64,000 nucleotides of DNA, taken from assembly GCA_009823505.1 (NCBI GenBank), contig VZQC01006365.1, forward strand, positions 740,649 through 804,648, read 5' to 3'. A program made the translations under genes and the position numbers. The notes below the pieces were generated by a model. It saw nothing but the letters and a program-made list of their open reading frames with translations, did not search any database and was not told where the DNA came from. Shown piece by piece: positions 58,457-64,000 of this stretch; the stretch's first letter is position 1, and the number at the start of each line of letters is the position of its first letter. The DNA comes from Rhizomys pruinosus. Taxonomy: Eukaryota; Chordata; Mammalia; Rodentia; Spalacidae.

Positions 58457-59696
58457 GAATTCCTCCTCTAGGGGTTGGGCCCTGTTGTCCTTTCTGGAAG
58501 ATGTGTGTTACTTCTGTTCAGGAATCAGACAGGTTCTGGTCCTATTTCATTCAATGGGCCCAGTAAGCTATGACCCTCCTTCTTTCATGCCATGCCACTG
58601 AATACCCACTTACAGCAACCATCAGGTGCTCTGGTCCTGGTAGTCCCAGGAAGAATCCCCTGGGCAATGTGTGGTTGGAAAGCTGTGGTCCCTTCTTAGG
58701 AGTTATGGGTCAGTCCCTGGGCTTCCTGCACTGCTCTCTCTCCTTCCTTTCCTGTTACCACTTTCCAGGCTTCCGACCACTAGACAGTGAGCCTATCATG
58801 TGCCAGTTTTTGCTGCCTGTCCTTTTCACAGCCAAGCAGTGTACCTAACACAATCCTTGCAAGGCTGTTCCCAGCAGAGCTCTCTCAGCACTTCACATAT
58901 GAATGGTTCTCTGTAGAGTGGTATTTTGTGTCAGCCACTAACTCCATGGATAAGTGTTGTGCTAATGAACCCTGCTTCCAAGGATCCAGGGATCTGTGAA
59001 GAATGCCTTCAAGTGGCTTGATTTGCCTTTGTTTTGCCTGGGAATAATTGAGCTCTGACTTGTGACTCACTCCAATAGTAACTTTAACCCCTGGAAACCC
59101 TGAATGCCCTCAGCCCCATGTCCTGAGGGTTTCCCAAGTTGGCCTAGGCACGGAATTGGGAAAAGCCATAACCCTCTATGTAACTCCTGTTTGTAGCCTG
59201 GTGGACACAAGTCCCTGCCCATCTTCAAGTGGGAGACTTTGGGGTCCCAAGTCTGGCAGTGAGCTCTTTAGGAAAGGTTGTTTTAAGTGCATGATTTGCT
59301 GGCTCCGGAGCTGAAAATCCAGATGGATTCAAATAGTCTCTCTGAATAGGCCTTCCATGTGTGTTTTCTGTTCATGTATATTGACGCATTTCCCCTACCC
59401 CCACCCCATAGACACACCTTCTCTGTACTGTTCTGTAAGCATCCATGTCGGTGTAACAGGTACCACCCCAATATGCTACACTGAATTTTACCTGGGGTTT
59501 TCTATTGTGGGACAATATTGGAGTCCAATCTAGCTGCACCATGTCCAGGTGTCCATAGCCCAGAATTGTGGGCAACTGGACCCAACTCACGAGGGACTGA
59601 GGGATAGTCAGTTGGTTGGCTACTCCTGCAATGCTTCTGAGCCATTACAAGGAAATCCTGGAAAAAGAGTCAGTTTTCCTGGCCCACCAGCCTTTT
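58457..59696. repeat. Array unit U7 (class A)
   Basis: CCAGCAGAGCTCTCTCAGC and AAGCAGTGTACC tie it to U1 and U4. It begins like U4 with GTGTGTTACTTCTG. Confidence 0.93.
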
Positions 59697-60939
59697 GAAT
59701 CCCTCCTCTTGGGGAGGGCCCTGTTGTCTTTCTTTAAGCAGTGAATAACTTCTGTTCAGGAATGAGACAGTTCCTGGTCCTATTTCATTCAAGGGGTCCA
59801 ATAAGCTATGACCCTCCTTCTTTCATGCCACACCACTGAATACCCACTTACAGCAACCATCAGATGCACTGGTCCTGGTAGTCCCAGGAAGAATCCCCTG
59901 GGCAATGTATGGTTGGCAACCTGTGGTCCCTTCTTAAGAGTTATGGGTCAGTCCCTGGGCTTCCTGCACTGCTCTCTGTCCTTCCTTTCCTGTTACCACT
60001 TTCCAGGCTTTGGACCAGTAGACAGTGAGCCTATCATGTGTCAGCTGTTGCTATCTGTCCTGGTCACAGCCAAGCAGGGTACCAAACACTATCCTTGCAT
60101 GGCTGTTCCCAGGACAGCTCTATCACCACCTCAGATATGAATGGTTATCTGTAGAGTGGTACTTTGTGTCAGCCACTGTCTCCATGGATAGGTTTTTTGC
60201 TAATGAACCCTGTTTCCAGGGATCCAGGAATCTGTGAAGAATGCCTTCAAGTGGCTTGATTTCCCTTTGTTTTGCCTGGGAATAATTGAGCTCTGACTGC
60301 TGCGTCACTCCAATAGTGACTTTGACCCCCCCCCCCGGAACCCTGAATGGCTTCAGCCCCATGTCCTGCGGGTTTACCAAGTTGTTCTAGCCACAGAATG
60401 GGGAAAAGCCATAACCTTCTATGTAACTCCTGTTTGTAGCCTGGTGGACACAAGTCCCTGCCCATCTTCAAGAGGGAGACTTTGGGGTCCCAAGTTGGCC
60501 TTGAGCTCTTTAGGAAAGGTTGTTTTGAGTGCATGTTTTACTGGCTCGAGAGCTCCAAATCCAGATGGATTCAAGTAGTCGGTCTGAATAGGCCTTCCAT
60601 GTGTGTTTTTTGTTCCTGCATATTGACTCACTTCCCCTCCCCCCACCCCCGTAGACACTCCTTCTCTGTACTGTTCTGTAAGCATCCATGTCTGTGTAAC
60701 AGGTACTATCCTGATATGCTACAGTGAATTTTACCTAGGGTTTCCTTTTGTGGGACAGTATTGGAGTCCAATCTGGCTGCACCATGTTCTGGTGTCCAAA
60801 GCCCAGAATCGCGGGCAACTGGGCCAAACTCGCGAATCACTGAGGCTTAGTCAGTTGGTTGGCTACTCCTGCAATGCCTCTGGGCCATTACAGGGAAGTC
60901 CTGGAAAAAGAGTCAGTTTTAATGGCCCACCAGCCTTTT
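59697..60939. repeat. Array unit U8 (class B)
   Basis: CCAGGACAGCTCTATCACC and AAGCAGGGTACC. A C run of about eleven is at 60,327. It is the last core unit, and the array passes into the older type within about 50 bases after 60,940. Confidence 0.92.
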
Positions 60940-60984
60940 GAATCCCTCCTCTGGGGGGAGGGCCCTGTTGTCTTTTCTGGAACA

Positions 60985-62289
60985 GGAGACTATCTTCTGT
61001 TCAGCATCAAGCAGGTCTCCAGTTTTCCCTAGCCACCTTTTCCCCAAACCTCTCTTTTACATCATTTAACCAGCCCAATATGTTATGGTCCTCCTTTCAT
61101 GTTCTTCTTTCTGCAAAACTCCATTCTTGGTTTGCCATGTCACTAAAGTCCCAGTTACAAGAAGCCAGCACGTGTACTAGGCATGGTAGATCCAGGAAGA
61201 ATCTCCTGGGAAATATATGGCTAGGTTTCTGTGATCCTTTCTTAGGAGATATGGTTAAGTCTCTGGGATTCTTCCCGTCTCTCTCTCTCCTTCCTTCCCT
61301 GCTGTCACTCTCCAGGGGCCCTTCCACTGCACAGTCAGCCTGTCCTATTTGGATAGTTGCTTCTGGTCCTGTTCACAGTCATGGTGGGTACTGACCACTA
61401 CCTTTTCATGGCTCTTCCCAGGATAGCCACCTCCTACACACACTCCCCATAATTATGGTTCTGTGTGAGGTTAGAGTTTTCCATCTGACTGCACACTCAA
61501 GGGAATTTTACTGGGCTAATGAACCCTGCTTCCAAGTACCAAGGAGTCTGTGAAGAATGGCTTCACATGGCATTATTTCCTTTCATTTTGCTTGGGAATC
61601 ATGGTGCCTTAGGTGGTGACACATTCCAATACTAACTTTGGTCCCATTTCTCTAAATGCCCATGTCCACATATCTTGAGGGCTTACCCAGGTGCCCTAGC
61701 CATGGAACTGGAAAAGCCATATAGCAGTGCACACCTCTTTGAAACTCCTATTTATATCCTTCTTGAAATCAGAATTCTGTCCATCTTCCAGTGGGAGACT
61801 TTGGGGTCCCAGGTCCAGCCTTTGAGCTCCTTACAAAATGTTGCTTTGAGTGCTCCAGTTACTGGCTCAAGGGCTCCTAATCCAGAGGTATTGAAAAATT
61901 CTTTCTGAACAGGTCTTCCATGTGTGCTTTCTTTTCATGTCTATTGATTCACTTCCCCTCTCCCCTCTCCCATAGACACACCTTTTCTGTACTGTTCTAT
62001 TAACATCCTTGTCTGGGTATCAGGTACTACCCTGATATGCTACACCGAATTTTACCTGGGGTTTCCTTTTGAGGGACAGTATTGGAGGCCAATGCAGCTG
62101 CACCAAGGTTGAGTACCCAGAGCCCATATACCTGGGGAACTGGACCAAACTTGTGCAGGACAGAGGGATAGTCAGTTGGTTGGCTACTCCTGCAATGCCT
62201 CAGGGAAGTCCTGGTAAAAGTGTCAGTTTTTCTGGCCCTGCAGCATTTTGAATCCCTCCTTTGGGAGGAGGGCCCTCTTCTCCTTTCTG
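60985..62289. repeat. Diverged array unit Ra
   Basis: 1.31 kb spacing (60,940 to 62,250). It retains the CTAGCCACCTTTTCCCC segment and reads AAAGTCCCAGTTACAAGAAG as in left-flank unit Ld, showing that both flanks belong to one older repeat type. Confidence 0.87.
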
Positions 62290-63575
62290 GAACAGGAGAA
62301 TAACTTCTGTTCAGAAATGAGACAGATATCCTGCTCTCCCTAGCCACATTTGTCCCCAACCCTCCCTTTGGTTTCTTTCAACTGGCCCAATAAGTTATGG
62401 TCGTCCTTCCTTCAGGTTCCCCTTTCTGTGAAACTCCATTCTTGGTTGCCATGTCTCTAAAGCCCCAGTTACAGGAAGCTAGCAGATACACTGTGCCAGG
62501 TAGGCCCAGGATGCTTCCTCTGGGCAATGTATGACTAGGCATGCTGTGATCCATTTTTAGGGGCTATAATTAAGTCCCCAGGATTCCTGCCTTGCTCTCT
62601 GTCCTTTGTTTCCTATTACCACCTTCCAGGGACCCTACCACTAGACCTGCAGCCTGTCATTTTCCACTGTTGTGAACTGTCCTCTTCACCGCCAAGCAGG
62701 GTACCGAACACTACTGTTGCATGGCTGTTCCTAGGACACCTCTGTCCACACTCCAGATATTACTGGTTTTGTGTAGAGTAGGAGTTTGTTTCTGGCCAGT
62801 AACTCCATGGATTGTTGTTGGGCTAATGAACAGTGCTTCCAAGGACCAAAGGGTCTGTGAAGAATACCTTCACATGGCTTGATTTCCCTTTGTTTGCCTG
62901 GGAATCTTGGAGCCCTGAGTGCTGCCACATTCCAATAGTGATTTTGACCCTGGATCCCTGAATGCCCACAGCCACATATCTTGAGAGTTTACCAAATTGG
63001 CCTAGCCATGGAATTGGAAAAATCCATAACCCTCTTTGTGACTCCTGTATGTCACTTGCTGGAGGCAGGGCCCTGCCCATCTTCCAGTGGGAAACTTTGG
63101 GGTCCCAATCCAGACCTGGAGGTCTACAGCAAATGCTGCAGTTTCCTGCTCCAAATCTGGAGAGCTCCAGATCCACTGGGATTGAAAACCCTGTCTGAAT
63201 GGGCCCTCACAGTTCACTTCTTGTTCCTATCTAAGGACTCTTTCCTCCCCATCCCTACTGTTCCATAAACACCAGTGTCTGGTGGGTGAAGAGTTTTCCC
63301 CAGAAATTCTGCATTTAATTTTTCCTGGGGTATTCTTTGGAGGGACAGTATTGGAGGCCAATGCGGCTGCACAGTGGTCAAGTATCCAGAGCCCAACAAT
63401 CTGGTCACCTGTACACAACTAGTGAGGAACAGATGCAGAGTCAGTTGGTTGGTTTATGCTGACTAAGAGCCCACCTCTGGAGCATTGCAGCAAAGTCTTG
63501 GGAAAGAGTCAGTTTTCAGGACCCAGCAGCATGTTGAATCCCTCCTCAGTAAAGAGGGCCATTTTGTCTCTTTTG
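62290..63575. repeat. Diverged array unit Rb
   Basis: 1.286 kb spacing (62,250 to 63,536), with CTAGCCACATTTGTCCCC retained. The end segment resembles Lb more than Ra (GCAGCATGTTGAATCC). Confidence 0.85.
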
Positions 63576-64000
63576 ATTGTTTTTGTTTGTTGCTGCCTGT
63601 CCTTTTCACAGCCACAGGAGGGAGGGGTACTGACCACTACCTTTTCATGGCTGTTCCTAGGAGAGGCCCCCCAACCCCAACACAGACTCCCCATATTTCT
63701 GGTTCTGTGTAGAGTGGCAGTTTTCCATCTGGCTACTCACTCCAGTGATTTGTGCTGGGATAATGAACCCTGGTTCCAAGGACCCAGGGATCTGTGAAGA
63801 ATGGCTTCGCATGGCTTGATTTCCCTTGGTTTTGTCTGGGAATCACAGAGCCCTAGGTGATGACACTTGGGTGTACTAGTGAATCTGGGCACTTGGATGT
63901 AACTAGTGAGGAACAGAGGCAGAGTCAGTTGGTTGGCTTCTGCTGACTAAGAGCCCACCTCTGCAGCATTGCAGCAAAGTCTTGGGAAAAGAGTCAGTAT
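63576..64000. repeat. Diverged array unit Rc, rearranged, runs off the window
   Basis: At about 63,585 the sequence jumps from the start of a unit to TTGCTGCCTGTCCTTTTCAC, skipping several hundred bases. At about 63,868 it jumps again from GATGACAC to a later phase (AACTAGTGAGGAACAGAGGC). The array domain continues beyond the window. Confidence 0.8.

Larger units (their letters stand above)
51016..60939. repeat. Core tandem array: eight units of about 1,240 bp
   Basis: The word GAATCCCTCCTCT (with variants) recurs at 51,016, 52,257, 53,497, 54,736, 55,977, 57,216, 58,457, 59,697 and 60,940, with spacings 1,241, 1,240, 1,239, 1,241, 1,239, 1,241, 1,240 and 1,243. Units are head to tail, closely similar and almost free of transposons. 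Diagnostic variants recur every third unit, indicating a trimeric higher-order repeat of about 3.72 kb. All eight lack a 35-45 base segment kept by flanking units. The unit matches no satellite, gene or transposon I can recall. Confidence 0.97.

Noticed and set aside
51129..60140. A roughly 92-codon + strand frame recurring in most array units (starts 51,129; 57,328; 58,570; 59,808)
   Set aside because: It is broken by a stop in U3, lacks its start in U4 and is shortened in U2. Repetition follows from unit similarity, and no domain or third-position bias is visible.
51016..60939. CTCF-type sites in the array unit, by analogy with DXZ4-like macrosatellites
   Set aside because: CCATCAGGTGCACTGG-like words only loosely resemble a CTCF core. 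A motif scan would be needed and I cannot support it by eye.

Overview
The window looks like gene-poor DNA from a muroid (mouse, vole or hamster-like) rodent. The evidence is many B1 and B2 SINEs with A-rich tails and target-site duplications, LINE-1 fragments whose ORF2 C-terminus reads as typical rodent L1, a solo LTR resembling the ERVL/MLT2 family, and a processed U2 snRNA pseudogene. I cannot name the species. The base composition is AT-rich up to about 44 kb and clearly more balanced after that. I see no intact protein-coding gene, no tRNA or rRNA gene and no CRISPR array.

Region 1 (about 0.7-42 kb) is a cluster of low-copy direct duplications. Copy A (about 720-13,000) and copy B (about 31,800-41,850) are collinear, in the same orientation, and by eye roughly nine bases in ten identical. 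A more diverged third copy (C) is scattered through 18,650-27,460 and is itself locally duplicated. Each copy has gained its own insertions: A has the ERVL-like LTR, a B2, a B1 and a 1.3 kb L1-tailed element; B has a B1 and two B2s. In most cases the other copy preserves the empty site, so this is a dated record of retrotransposition after duplication. Between the copies lie L1 pieces (14.2-16.6, 19.9-21.8, 23.1-24.8 and 27.9-29.4 kb), a roughly 102 bp tandem repeat joined directly to an L1 (21.8-22.3 kb) and the U2 pseudogene (17.8 kb).

Region 2 (about 41.9-44.6 kb) is outside the duplication. It holds a possible pair of 3'-terminal exons on the + strand (42,707-42,849 and 43,989 onward), with good splice signals and one continuous reading frame across the junction ending at a stop at 44,013. 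I do not recognise the product.

Region 3 (about 44.6-64 kb, running off the end) is a tandem-repeat domain. Its core is eight head-to-tail units of about 1,240 bp (51,016-60,939), with diagnostic variants recurring every third unit, i.e. a trimeric higher-order pattern of about 3.72 kb. On both sides are older, diverged, often internally deleted units of about 1.29-1.31 kb. The core units share a short deletion that the flanking units lack, so the core appears to have been amplified from one derived unit. This satellite-like array beside an ampliconic, L1-rich region is the most unusual part of the window. Such architecture is common on rodent sex chromosomes, but the chromosomal assignment is only inference.
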